From PALSA-1440 sp050011195 (GTDB lineage Bacteria; Verrucomicrobiota; Verrucomicrobiia; Limisphaerales; UBA8199): a stretch of DNA of 64,000 bases. The stretch lies in NCBI GenBank assembly GCA_050011195.1, contig JBEKJO010000001.1, positions 1 through 64,000 on the forward strand, written 5' to 3'. Shown in pieces: positions 49,912 to 59,284 of this stretch (positions are counted from its first letter, which is position 1; the number at the start of each line of letters is the position of its first letter). The notes beneath the pieces were generated by a model. It had not been told where the DNA came from, made no database searches, and worked only from the letters and a program-made list of their open reading frames with translations. The position numbers and the translations under genes were made by a program.

Positions 49912-51246
49912 TCAAATCCCCCCATCCACCTGCCAGCGATGCGCCGGATTGTCCTTCCGCACCGCCAGGTTGTGCTTCTTCACTTCGCCGCCCTTGAACT
50001 TGATCTCGTAAGGCACGAACTGGCCTCCGTAGGACTTGGAGCTGAAGGCCTTGCCCAGGCTGACAATCTCTATGCCGCCGAGGTAATCTTTCAATTGCTG
50101 CGTGACCGGTGAGTAGAACTTCTCCACCTCGTTCCAATCCTCTTTGGCGCAGGCCTCGAAGAACGCGCGGGCGGCTTCATCCGGTGTCATCGAAGCGTAC
50201 TTCTCGTTGTCAGGTAGTTTCTGCGGCTCGTGATACCAGCTCACATCCGCCGGCAGATTAAGCTGCCAGACGCTGGGATCAATCGGCTGGTCGTAGTCAA
50301 TTTGGCTGAGGTCGAAGATTTGCACTTCGTTGGTGCCGCCCGCCAGATAGATCTGCACGGCTTCCAGCCGTTCGCTTTGCGCATCGAAGCGATAGACGCG
50401 GCGGGTATCCGCGTCGTGCAAGAACTTGTTCTTGCAGTAGTCATCGTCAGGCAGGCCGCATTTGGCCATAACGCTGACAACGGATTTGAGGCGGCCATCC
50501 GTGCCCGTTTCCTCGGTGAGGGCCAGCTTCCAGCCCTGGGCCTGGGCGTGGCGCAGTTCGTTGCTGATGGTATTGCTGAGGTTGGCAATCCGGTGCAGCC
50601 AGTCCGTGTCGAAGGCGCTGGTGGTGCGCTGGGCCACCTTGACGGCCTCGTTGATCGGCGGCTTGAGGTAAAGGATGGTCTGCTGGCCGTCCATCACCGC
50701 CACGCGGCCCGTCTTTTCGACCCGCCACTTCAATTCGGGCTGGAACTGCTTCCACAATTCGATGGGGGAAAAGTCACTGTCGGCGTCAATGTTGCTGAAG
50801 TTGTCCCTGGGCAGCGTGCGCAGTTGGCCTTTCAAGTGGACGCTGGTGAGGTTGGCGATGGCCCGAGCGCCCTTGGCCAGCACGTCGGCGGCCTTGGCCT
50901 GCGCCTTTGGCGCCGCCAGCGCGATAATTAGAATAACAGCCGCCGCAGTTGCGGCAGCGCCTAACCCGAAGCCCCAGCGGCTCTTGAAGAATAAACTCAT
51001 AATTGTGATCCTTTCCGGTTTGATTTGTTTTTGGTGAACGATGCGCATCACCGGTTCAACCAGCGACACCCCCGCTGCCACGCGGCCACGGGCCGCCAGC
51101 CGCTCTTGCAAGCGGCTGATGGCCCCGTATTCCGCCCGGCAGGCGGCACAGCTTTCGAGGTGTGCCTGGCATTCGCGGGATTGCTCGGCTTCGAGCAGCC
51201 CTTCCAGGCAGGCGACCAGGTTGTCCCGGCATTCAGCGCAGTTCAT
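49912..51246 (-). CDS. Membrane-bound zf-HC2 anti-sigma factor
   Basis: 444 residues from ATG 51246. The N-terminal zinc-type H-x3-C-x2-C (H29, C33, C36; plus C3, C6) marks a zf-HC2 anti-sigma domain. A membrane helix lies at about 91-111, and a large extracytoplasmic domain resembles a LolA/outer-membrane lipoprotein-like sensor. It is encoded four bases after the ECF sigma gene, so the pair is co-expressed. Likely to hold the sigma factor inactive until an envelope signal arrives. Confidence 0.88.
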   Translation of the reverse strand: MNCAECRDNLVACLEGLLEAEQSRECQAHLESCAACRAEYGAISRLQERLAARGRVAAGVSLVEPVMRIVHQKQIKPERITIMSLFFKSRWGFGLGAAATAAAVILIIALAAPKAQAKAADVLAKGARAIANLTSVHLKGQLRTLPRDNFSNIDADSDFSPIELWKQFQPELKWRVEKTGRVAVMDGQQTILYLKPPINEAVKVAQRTTSAFDTDWLHRIANLSNTISNELRHAQAQGWKLALTEETGTDGRLKSVVSVMAKCGLPDDDYCKNKFLHDADTRRVYRFDAQSERLEAVQIYLAGGTNEVQIFDLSQIDYDQPIDPSVWQLNLPADVSWYHEPQKLPDNEKYASMTPDEAARAFFEACAKEDWNEVEKFYSPVTQQLKDYLGGIEIVSLGKAFSSKSYGGQFVPYEIKFKGGEVKKHNLAVRKDNPAHRWQVDGGI

Positions 51247-51250
51247 AATG

Positions 51251-51823
51251 TTACGTTTGTTCGACTGTTGGTTCTTTGCCTTCACGAGCCTTGAGCTCCT
51301 GGCGCAGCAGGGCATAGGCCCGTGAGAGCGTTTTGGTGACGGTTCCCAGCGGCATCCCGAGGCGTGTGGCCACATCCTGACAGGAGAGCCCCTCGTAATA
51401 CCGCATGAGTATCACCTGACGATAGGATTCGGGCAGGACGGTGATGGCTTCCTCCAACGGATACTCCGGCGCGTCGCCGGGATTCTCCGCCAGCAAGGTT
51501 TCCGCGACCGCGCGGTCCTTTTGGCGGCGCTCCGTGGCCCGGAACTGCTCCTTGAGCACCCTTCCGGCAATGCCCATCAGCCAGGCATAGAACGACTCGG
51601 GCTTGCGCAGCTTCTTGAGCGACAAAAAGGCCCGCACGAACGATTCCTGCGCGGCTTCCTCCGCCTCCAGATGGTTCCCCAGCCGGCTGGACAAATACGC
51701 AAAGAGCGGCCGCTGATAGCGTTGCACCAGCAGCCGGAAGTGGTCTGGACAGCCGTTGCGGCTGCTCACGACGTATTGCCCGTCGGTCAGTTCCGCGCCC
51801 TCATCTTGCGCTAATGAGTTCAT
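51251..51823 (-). CDS. ECF-type RNA polymerase sigma factor
   Basis: 190 residues. Region 2 (about 26-95; YQRPLFAYLSSRLGN...EEAAQESFVRAF) and region 4 (about 125-180; LPESYRQVILMRYYEGLSCQDVATRLGMPLGTVTKTLSRA) are both intact, with no additional domains. It is the cognate of the anti-sigma factor encoded directly downstream. Confidence 0.93.
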   Translation of the reverse strand: MNSLAQDEGAELTDGQYVVSSRNGCPDHFRLLVQRYQRPLFAYLSSRLGNHLEAEEAAQESFVRAFLSLKKLRKPESFYAWLMGIAGRVLKEQFRATERRQKDRAVAETLLAENPGDAPEYPLEEAITVLPESYRQVILMRYYEGLSCQDVATRLGMPLGTVTKTLSRAYALLRQELKAREGKEPTVEQT

Positions 51824-52212
51824 ATCGTCATGCTATAGTGAAGCCGGAGGCGCTTTTGCGACAAAAATCTTTGCGGCCTTGCCCGCCGGAAGCCTTCTTG
51901 ATTCGGCCTTGGGCGCGGGAGCAAAACCTGATTCCTGCGTCGGCCAGGTCGAAGCCCGCCTCGCCGAATCCCATTCCGCGCGGAAGAGCGCTCTGCTGCG
52001 TCTGCCCAGGATGGACAACGTCTTTACCGGCGTCTTGAAGCAAGGGCAGGGCAGGGGACGGCGATTTTCCTTTCCTTCGAGAGGAATGTCGTTATCTTTC
52101 TGCGACTTAATGCTCGCCATTCCGGCGAGCAAAGACAGGCATTTGACCGCGAAAGGTGCAGTTTGTCCTTCCCGGCTGGAACTGGCCGGGCGTGGTCTGT
52201 AGCTTTTAGAAG
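51824..52212. other. Divergent intergenic region
   Basis: 389 bases between the divergent sigma-factor and lepA genes. No ORF, RNA, repeat or clear promoter is recognised. Confidence 0.35.
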
Positions 52213-54003
52213 ATGGACGCAGCGCACATTAGAAATTTCAGCATCATCGCCCATATCGATCATGGGAAGACGACGCTTTCTGACCGGCTGCTGCACCGGA
52301 CCGGCACCATCACGACGCGCGAGATGGAGGACCAACTGCTCGATTCGATGGACCTGGAGAAAGAGCGCGGTATCACGATCAAGGCGCACCCGGTGACGAT
52401 GCTTTACCAGGCCAAGAGTGGCCAGACCTACGAACTGAACCTCATCGATACGCCCGGCCATGTGGACTTTTCCTATGAGGTGTCGCGCAGCCTAAGTGCC
52501 TGCGAAGGCGCGCTGCTGGTCGTGGATGCCGCCCAGGGCGTCGAAGCCCAAACCGTCGCCAATGTGCACCTGGCAATGAAGCAGAACCTCACTATCATCC
52601 CCATCATCAATAAAATCGACTTGCCGCACGCCGACGTCGCGCAGGCCAAACAGCAGTTGGAGGACATTCTCGCCATTCCGGGCGATTCGGCCATTTTGGC
52701 CAGCGCCAAGGAGGGCATCGGCATAGACGAGATTCTTGAAGCGATCGTGGAACGGATTCCAGCGCCAAAGCCGACCGGCGCGCCTTCGGTGCAGGCGCTT
52801 GGGTTCGATTCCTATTTCGATACTTACAAAGGCGTGGTGACCCACGTGCGCGTCTTTAACGGGGAGTTGAAGCCGGGGATGCAAGTCAAACTGCTCCATT
52901 CCGGCAAAAATGTGGAAGTCAAAGAAGTTGGCAGCTTCAATCCCAAGCCCTATGTGCGCGAGCGGCTCGAGGTCGGCGAGACCGGCTACCTGACGGCCAA
53001 CATCAAGAGCCCCCAGGAAGTGAAGATGGGTGACACAATCACCGACGCGCGGCATCCGTCGCCCGCGCTGCCAGGCTTTAAGGAGATTCATCCGATGGTG
53101 TTTAGTGGGATCTACCCGATTAACACCGGAGACTACGAGCACCTCAAAGCCAACCTCGCGAAGCTGCAATTGAACGACTCAGCCTTCGCGTACCAGCCCG
53201 AAACCTCGGTGGCACTGGGCTTTGGCTTCCGCTGCGGATTCCTCGGTCTGCTGCATTTGGAGATTGTCCAGGAGCGCTTGCGACGCGAATACGGCATGGA
53301 CATTATCGCCACCTACCCCAGCGTCATCTATCGCGTAACCCTCACCGACGGCACGGTGAAGGAGATCGATAACCCCGCCTATCTGCCCGAGCCAACCTTC
53401 ATCGACGCGATCGCCGAGCCGATGGTTAAAACCTTTGTCATTTGCCCAAATGAGTATATCGGCGACATGATGGCGCTGATTACCGAAAAACGCGGCGCGG
53501 TGGACCACACTGAGACGCTGGATTCGCGCCGCGTCATGCTGACCGGCCTGTTGCCGCTGAATGAAATCCTCATTGATTTCCATGACCGCATCAAGAGCAT
53601 CACCCGGGGCTATGGCTCGATGGATTACGAACGCGCCGGCTATCGGGAATCGGACATGGTCAAGCTCGACATGCTCGTGAACGGCGAGGCCGTGGACGCG
53701 TTTTCCTGCATTGTGCATCGCGACAAAGCGGAGGGCAGGGGACGCGCCCTCGCCGCGAAGCTCAAAGAAGTCATCCCTCGCCAGCAATACGCGGTTGCCA
53801 TCCAAGCCGCCATCGGCGGCAAAGTCATCGCTCGCGAGACCGTCGGCGCGTTGCGCAAAGATGTCACCGCCAAGTGTTATGGCGGCGACATCACCCGCAA
53901 GCGCAAGCTTCTGGAGAAGCAGAAGGAAGGCAAGAAGCGCATGAAGTCCTTTGGCTCCGTGAACATCCCCCAGGAAGCCTTTATCGAAGTGCTCAAAGCA
54001 TGA
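52213..54003 (+). CDS. lepA: Elongation factor 4
   Basis: 596-residue GTPase acting on the ribosome during initiation or under stress. G1 HIDHGKTT, the G2 region RGITIKA, G3 DTPGH, G4 NKID and domain II are all present, with the LepA-specific C-terminal domain rich in Lys ending in KEGKKRMKSFGSVNIPQEAFIEVL. It is followed by lepB, the usual partner, with a TAAC array between. Confidence 0.97.
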   Translation: MDAAHIRNFSIIAHIDHGKTTLSDRLLHRTGTITTREMEDQLLDSMDLEKERGITIKAHPVTMLYQAKSGQTYELNLIDTPGHVDFSYEVSRSLSACEGALLVVDAAQGVEAQTVANVHLAMKQNLTIIPIINKIDLPHADVAQAKQQLEDILAIPGDSAILASAKEGIGIDEILEAIVERIPAPKPTGAPSVQALGFDSYFDTYKGVVTHVRVFNGELKPGMQVKLLHSGKNVEVKEVGSFNPKPYVRERLEVGETGYLTANIKSPQEVKMGDTITDARHPSPALPGFKEIHPMVFSGIYPINTGDYEHLKANLAKLQLNDSAFAYQPETSVALGFGFRCGFLGLLHLEIVQERLRREYGMDIIATYPSVIYRVTLTDGTVKEIDNPAYLPEPTFIDAIAEPMVKTFVICPNEYIGDMMALITEKRGAVDHTETLDSRRVMLTGLLPLNEILIDFHDRIKSITRGYGSMDYERAGYRESDMVKLDMLVNGEAVDAFSCIVHRDKAEGRGRALAAKLKEVIPRQQYAVAIQAAIGGKVIARETVGALRKDVTAKCYGGDITRKRKLLEKQKEGKKRMKSFGSVNIPQEAFIEVLKA

Positions 54004-54037
54004 GTTCAGCTTCCTTATGTTACTCATGCAACCCGCC

Positions 54038-54086
54038 TAACCGATCTAGCTCATCTAACACTTTTAACTCGTTTAACTTAATTAAC
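54038..54086. repeat. TAAC nonamer array
   Basis: TAAC or TAGC recurs at 54038, 54047, 54056, 54065, 54074 and 54083, exactly every nine bases, in a CTAACYCRT context. It occupies most of the lepA-lepB gap. Confidence 0.7.
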
Positions 54087-54100
54087 CCGCCACGCGCTTC

Positions 54101-55267
54101 ATGATTCTGCAATGGTTTCTTTCCAAGACGGTTCGTCAGGCCACCGCCATGCGCAAACACGTCCTAAAAATCCTCAACCACCAGCGCGACATTCTCTCAC
54201 CGCAGGCTATCGCGGCTGTCCAGTTGGCTATGGCAAATTGCCAACAGGCCGTGGCCGAGCATGCGGACAAGCCGGCCCTGGAAAAGCAGATGGAGAACCT
54301 GGAGAAAGCCGCTAACAAATGGCTCAAACCCTATCCCAGCGCCGCGTGGCGCGAGAACGTGGAAGTCTTGCTGGTGGCGCTCGCCGTGGCCATGGGTATC
54401 CGCACCTTCTTTCTCCAGCCGTTCAAGATCCCAACAGGGTCGATGCAGCCGACCCTTTATGGCGTCACCTCAGAGAATCTGATCAACGAACCGAATTTCA
54501 AGATCCCCACCGGCTTGACCCGGGCCCGCCAGTGGTTCGAGGGGATTTCCTACATCCATCTGGCAGCAGAAAACGACGGCCCGCTGGAATTGGTCGAGCG
54601 CCCATTCCGCATTCTAATCTTCAACATTTGGCAGAAGCTTGTAGCCGGCGGGAAGACATTCATCATCTGGTTTCCGCCCGACTATGGCGCACCGCCCGCC
54701 GGATCGCTGGAGGCGCGGGCTGGGCTGCGCTTCGACCAGTCCTTCCGCAAGGGCGAGGACATTGTGAAACTCCGGGTTAGCGCCGGAGATCATCTCTTCG
54801 TTGACCGGATGACATACAACTTTCGCCCGCCGAAGCGCGGTGAAATTATCGTGTTCGAAACCAAAGGCATTGACAACCTGCCGCAGGACCAATTCTACAT
54901 TAAACGCATGGTGGCCCGCGGTGGGGACCGGGTTCAACTCGGTGATGACCGGCACTTGATCATCAACGGAAACCGTCTCGACGCCTCGACACCGCATTTT
55001 GAGAATGTCTATTCCTTCAATCCCAAGGAGCTTCCCCGCGACAGCCACTATTCAGGGCACGTAAACTACCCGTATCTTGCGCCATACTTCCAGGGAAAGC
55101 CCGAAGGTGTTGTCGTCGCGCCGGATCATTACATGGTGATGGGGGATAACACGATGAACAGCGCGGACTCGCGGGCTTGGGGAGATTTCCCGGCGTCCAA
55201 CGTCATCGGCAAGTCATTCTTCGTTTATTGGCCGATAACCGACCGCTTCGGCTGGGGCAATCGCTAG
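54101..55267 (+). CDS. lepB: Signal peptidase I
   Basis: 388-residue membrane peptidase that cleaves Sec and Tat leaders. An amphipathic N-terminal extension (about 1-80, with a possible coiled coil) precedes one membrane helix (about 87-105), the catalytic Ser114 (PTGSMQPTL), Lys268 (YIKRMVARGGD), and the C-terminal GDN-NSADSR motif. An insertion between the Ser and Lys boxes makes it larger than E. coli LepB, as in other PVC members. It lies 97 bases after lepA. Confidence 0.95.
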   Translation: MILQWFLSKTVRQATAMRKHVLKILNHQRDILSPQAIAAVQLAMANCQQAVAEHADKPALEKQMENLEKAANKWLKPYPSAAWRENVEVLLVALAVAMGIRTFFLQPFKIPTGSMQPTLYGVTSENLINEPNFKIPTGLTRARQWFEGISYIHLAAENDGPLELVERPFRILIFNIWQKLVAGGKTFIIWFPPDYGAPPAGSLEARAGLRFDQSFRKGEDIVKLRVSAGDHLFVDRMTYNFRPPKRGEIIVFETKGIDNLPQDQFYIKRMVARGGDRVQLGDDRHLIINGNRLDASTPHFENVYSFNPKELPRDSHYSGHVNYPYLAPYFQGKPEGVVVAPDHYMVMGDNTMNSADSRAWGDFPASNVIGKSFFVYWPITDRFGWGNR

Positions 55268-55502
55268 CTCTCGTGATGGGTGCAGGGTGCCAATTCTGAA
55301 CACGATTGGACACCCCAGGCCGAGCTATGCTATCTCCGCCAACCCACATCACTGGAGCAGCCTACAAATCGCACAATGTTTGTTATGTTTAGTTAAGTCC
55401 TGGCTGATTGGGCTGTTGTATGCGCGGTTTTGGCCGGATTCCCAGGGGGATGATTCACCGCTCCAGACAGGCTGCATCTCGGGATCGCCCCAGCCGAGGC
55501 GG

Positions 55503-56960
55503 TCATTTGGCGTTCTCCAGGCGTGCCCGCTGGTACGTCTGGAGGTACTGCACTACTGTCCGGTCCCAGGAGAAGTCGGCGGCCATGGCGTTCAGGCGGA
55601 AATGCTTTAGTAGTTCCGGCTGGTCGAACAACACCAGGGCCTTGCGGATGCCTTTGGCTAGCGCCGTGGCGGAGTAGTCGATGAATTTAATGCCGTTGGC
55701 CTTTCCGGCATCTTCTCTAACATCGATCACCGTATCGTCCAGCCCGCCGGTGGTGCGAACGATGGGAATGGTTCCGTAGCGCAGTCCATACATTTGGTTG
55801 AGGCCGCACGGCTCAAAGCGGGACGGCATGAGGAAGAAATCGCAGCCGGCTTCGATGCGGTGCGACAACCCCTCGTCGAAGCCAATCCGCACGGCGACCT
55901 GGGATGGGTATCGCCGCGCGAGGGCCTGGTAGGCCCGCTGGAACGCCGGCGCGCCGCTGCCTACCGCGACAAACTGCATGTTCGTCCTCAGCATTTCCTC
56001 GAGTGCGCCGAGCATGATTTCGACGCCTTTCTGCTCGGCCAGCCGCCCGATGCCGCCAAACAGCGGGCGGCTGGCGTCTGCCGGCAAGCCAAATTCCCTT
56101 TGCAGGTCAAGTTTGTTGGCAGCCTTGCCGCTCAAGTCCGCCGGGGAATATGGATGGTTAAGATAAGGATCGTTGGTAGTGTTCCATTCCTCGTAATCAA
56201 CGCCGTTGAGGATGCCGACCAGCGAGCTGTTGCGCCGGCGCAGCAGGCCGTCCAGGCCGCAGCCCAGTTCTTCGGTCGTGATCTCGCGGGCATACCGCGG
56301 GCTGACGGTCGTGATGACATTGGCATAAACGATCCCGGCCTTCAAACAGCCCATTTGGCCGTAGAATTCCACGCCACTTGGAGTGAAATAGTCCCAGGGC
56401 AGGTTGGTGAGCGCGTATTGGGCGGCGGGGAAAAGCCCCTGGTAAGCCAAGTTATGGATTGTCAGGCAAATTCCGGGTGCGGTCCCCTGCCCTGCCTGCT
56501 TGCGCTGATGCCGAATGAGCAGCGCGGCGGGACTGGTTTGCCAATCGTGGAGGTGCAGCAGCTCCGGTTGCCAGTCCAGACGCAGCGCGAAGTGCGCGGC
56601 GGCCTTGGAAAGGAAGATGAAGCGCTCCGCATTGTCCGGGTAATCAACGCCCTCTTCTTGATACAGGTCGGCGCGGTGATAGAACGCCGGCTGGTCCACG
56701 AAATACACGGTCAGCCCCGGGATCGGCTCCAGGCTCCAGGTCTCGCCGCAAACGCGGCGCCGGCCGAGCGGGAATTCCAAGGGCAAAGCGAGCTGCCTGA
56801 GTCCGGGAAATCGCTCCCGAATCCCCGCATACAGCGGCGTGACCACTCCCACCCGGTGTCCGGCGCGGGCCAGGGTCTTGGCCAGCGCGCCGACCATGTC
56901 GGCCAGGCCGCCGGTCTTGGAGTAGGGATAGACTTCGCTGCTGGCGAGCAGAATTCTCAT
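55503..56960 (-). CDS. glgA: Glycogen synthase (ADP-glucose type)
   Basis: 485 residues from ATG 56960 (MRILLASSEVYPYSKTGGL). The GT5 family ADP-glucose binding loop KTGGLADMVGAL (15-26) and the C-terminal catalytic RFEPCGLNQMYGLRYG...TGGLDDTV are intact. It transfers glucose from ADP-glucose to a glycogen chain. No other glg genes are adjacent. The frame upstream of the start reads antisense to the serS end and is excluded. Confidence 0.95.
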   Translation of the reverse strand: MRILLASSEVYPYSKTGGLADMVGALAKTLARAGHRVGVVTPLYAGIRERFPGLRQLALPLEFPLGRRRVCGETWSLEPIPGLTVYFVDQPAFYHRADLYQEEGVDYPDNAERFIFLSKAAAHFALRLDWQPELLHLHDWQTSPAALLIRHQRKQAGQGTAPGICLTIHNLAYQGLFPAAQYALTNLPWDYFTPSGVEFYGQMGCLKAGIVYANVITTVSPRYAREITTEELGCGLDGLLRRRNSSLVGILNGVDYEEWNTTNDPYLNHPYSPADLSGKAANKLDLQREFGLPADASRPLFGGIGRLAEQKGVEIMLGALEEMLRTNMQFVAVGSGAPAFQRAYQALARRYPSQVAVRIGFDEGLSHRIEAGCDFFLMPSRFEPCGLNQMYGLRYGTIPIVRTTGGLDDTVIDVREDAGKANGIKFIDYSATALAKGIRKALVLFDQPELLKHFRLNAMAADFSWDRTVVQYLQTYQRARLENAK

Positions 56961-57003
56961 GCCAATAATAATCGCGCTGGTTGCCGGCCTGCCGTTATGC
57001 CCC

Positions 57004-58305
57004 TCACACCTGAATCCGCTCGGTCTTGAGGTAGGGCCGGAGGGCGGGTGGAACCACCAGGCTTCCGTCCGCCTGCTGATACGTTTCGACCAGCGCCACA
57101 AAGAGGCGAGCAAGCGCCGTGCCGCTCCCGTTCAATATGTGCGGGAATCGGTTCTCGCCTGTCTCCGACTTGAAGCGCAGGTTCATCCGGCGCGACTGGA
57201 AGTCTTCGCAGTTCGAGACGCTCGAAACTTCGAGGTAGCTCCCCTGCCCTGGCGCCCAGACTTCCAGGTCGTAGGTCTTCGCGCTGGCGAAGCCCATGTC
57301 GCCGGTGCAGAGCAGGACCACCCGATAGTGCAGGCCCAGCGATTGGAGCACGCGCTCGGCGTGCGCGACCATCTTCTCCTGCTCCGCGTAGCCGTTCTCG
57401 GGCTTCACGATCTTGATTAGCTCGACCTTGTCGAACTGATGGACGCGGATCATGCCGCGGGTGCCGACGCCCGCCGCGCCGGCCTCGCCGCGGAAACAGG
57501 GCGTGTAAGCGCAGTAGGAAATCGGCAGTTGGCGCTCGGCCAGCAGTTCCTCACGATGGATGTTGGCGACGGGCGTTTCGGCGGTCGGGATGAGATACAA
57601 TTTGCCCAGCGTGGTCGAATCCAGCCCTTCCTGCACGGCGTAATACTGGTCGGCGAACTTGGGGAACTGGCCGACGCCTTCGAGGCATTGCGGCCCGACC
57701 ATGAACGGCGGCGACACCTCGGTGTAGCCGTGCTCGGTCGTGTGCAAATCGAGCATGAACTGAATCAACGCCCGCTCGAGCTTCGCGCCCCAATTCGTGT
57801 AGAGCAGGAACCCGCTGCCGGCGAGTTTGGCCGCCCGTGTGAAATCCACCAACCCGAGCTTCTCGCACAGCTCGACGTGCGACTTGGGCTTGAACGCGAA
57901 CACTGGTTTCTCGCCCGACACGCGGACGACCGGATTATCCGCCGCGCTTTTCCCGACCGGCACCGACTCGTGCGGCAAATTGGGCAGCCGCAGCATCAAT
58001 TGGTTCCGGGCCGACTCCGCCTCCGCCGCTTGTTTGTCGAGTTCCGCGATGCGGTCGCCCATCTCACGTGTCTCCAGTTTCTTCACTCCGGCGTCCACGA
58101 CCCTTTTCTGGCCCAGCAAAGTACCGATTTCCTTGGAAACGCGGTTGCGCTGGGCCTTGAGGGCCTCGACCTCGGCCAAGAGCTTGCGTCGTTGCTCGTC
58201 GCACTTGAGCACCTCGTCAATGCGGGTCTCATCCCCTGCCCCGCGTGTCGCCAGCCGCAGGCGCACGAAATCCGGGCGTTCGCGAATCAGTTTAATATCG
58301 AGCAT
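57004..58305 (-). CDS. serS: Seryl-tRNA synthetase
   Basis: 433 residues from ATG 58305 (MLDIKLIRERPDFVR), the usual length. The N-terminal tRNA-binding coiled-coil arm (about 25-100) precedes the class II core with motif 2 TPCFRGEAGAAGVGTRGMIRVHQF and motif 3 NGSGTALARLFVALVETYQ. Two decayed copies of its 5-prime region occur elsewhere in the window (6205-6350 and 60457-60600). Confidence 0.97.
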   Translation of the reverse strand: MLDIKLIRERPDFVRLRLATRGAGDETRIDEVLKCDEQRRKLLAEVEALKAQRNRVSKEIGTLLGQKRVVDAGVKKLETREMGDRIAELDKQAAEAESARNQLMLRLPNLPHESVPVGKSAADNPVVRVSGEKPVFAFKPKSHVELCEKLGLVDFTRAAKLAGSGFLLYTNWGAKLERALIQFMLDLHTTEHGYTEVSPPFMVGPQCLEGVGQFPKFADQYYAVQEGLDSTTLGKLYLIPTAETPVANIHREELLAERQLPISYCAYTPCFRGEAGAAGVGTRGMIRVHQFDKVELIKIVKPENGYAEQEKMVAHAERVLQSLGLHYRVVLLCTGDMGFASAKTYDLEVWAPGQGSYLEVSSVSNCEDFQSRRMNLRFKSETGENRFPHILNGSGTALARLFVALVETYQQADGSLVVPPALRPYLKTERIQV

Positions 58306-58442
58306 CGTTTCAATCCGCACCCCTGGATGGGGGTGAGCGCTTTCTATTATAGGCGCGCGCATCTTCGGGGCAAGGCGGAAGGGCGCGCCTGCCCGCTTGT
58401 CACGGGCTTGCGCTGGTGGCACGGCACCGGTATGTTAATCGC

Positions 58443-58628
58443 ATGACTCAAGCGGTTGCCCAGATTCTCAGCGAGGTGGAGCGGCTCTCCCGCGCTGAGC
58501 AGAGGGAATTGCGCCAGCGCCTCTGTGAGCGCGTGCCGATGTCCGAGGATCTGACCGACGAGGACTTTGCGGCGTTGGCCGCGGCTTCCTTCCGCGCACT
58601 GGACCAGGAGGAGGCCGCTGGTGCCTGA
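58443..58628 (+). CDS. Antitoxin of a MazF/PemK-type system
   Basis: 61 residues from ATG 58443. A predicted helix (AVAQILSEVERLSRAEQRELRQRL) and an acidic C-terminus (MSEDLTDEDFAALAAASFRALDQEE) are typical of small addiction-module antitoxins. Its stop lies inside the toxin gene, an eight-base overlap that couples the two. It probably neutralises the toxin by wrapping the acidic tail and autoregulates the operon. Confidence 0.75.
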   Translation: MTQAVAQILSEVERLSRAEQRELRQRLCERVPMSEDLTDEDFAALAAASFRALDQEEAAGA

Positions 58629-58938
58629 GCGGGGCGAGGTGTGGCAGGTGGACTTTGGCGTCACACAGAAGGTTCGCCCGGCATTGGTCATCAGCGCGCC
58701 CTACGAGGACACGGACCGTGCGTTGATCGGGGTCATTCCGCACACGACCGCCGTGCGCGGTTCACAGTTCGAGGTTTCCATTCCCGTCCCCTGGCTTTCC
58801 CGAGGCGCGTTCCTGGTTCAGGGGATGCAGGCCGTTCCTCCCCATTATTTTTTGCGGCGTCTCGGCAAACTCACCGCGGAGCAACTGCAATTGGTGGAAC
58901 AGGCGCTGCTCCGCTGGGTGGCGATCGCCCCCAAGTAG
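58621..58938 (+). CDS. MazF/PemK-family toxin
   Basis: 105 residues from GTG 58621 (VPERGEVWQVDFG). The family start RGEVWQVDFG, the PALVIS strand and the hydrophobic SRGAFLVQGMQAVP block fit the MazF/PemK fold of sequence-specific mRNA endoribonucleases. No in-frame ATG starts before these motifs except one that would add an unrelated 18-residue leader, so GTG is preferred. Confidence 0.8.
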   Translation: MPERGEVWQVDFGVTQKVRPALVISAPYEDTDRALIGVIPHTTAVRGSQFEVSIPVPWLSRGAFLVQGMQAVPPHYFLRRLGKLTAEQLQLVEQALLRWVAIAPK

Positions 58939-59284
58939 TGCCGGTGCCCAAGCCGGCGAATGCCGCACCCCGCCTCGCGGCAAGACGGAAGGGCATTGCA
59001 GAACCACGAAATACACGAAACACACGAAACACCGGCCGAACCGCGGGTAAAAGTGCGGACAAAAGTTGTAATCCTGCATTGACGCGTTTGGATTCCCTCC
59101 CTAAGCTTCAAGCGAGTGAAAATGAAACCCGGAATGAATTCCACGGTTGCCGGTTATAGTCCGGTTTCCACGGGGTTTTTCCGGTGTAAATAGTAGTTTG
59201 GCCCTTGACTGCCTGTTCCAAAAATGTCGAGGATTTGTAGTGGAGACGAAGCGCACCACGCCATAGTTTACGTGAATTACTTGC
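58939..59284. other. Intergenic region with ACGAAACAC array
   Basis: A 9-bp-period array (ACGAAATAC, then ACGAAACAC twice) lies at about 59003-59033. No gene or RNA is recognised in the remaining sequence, whose GC drops towards the next gene. Confidence 0.4.
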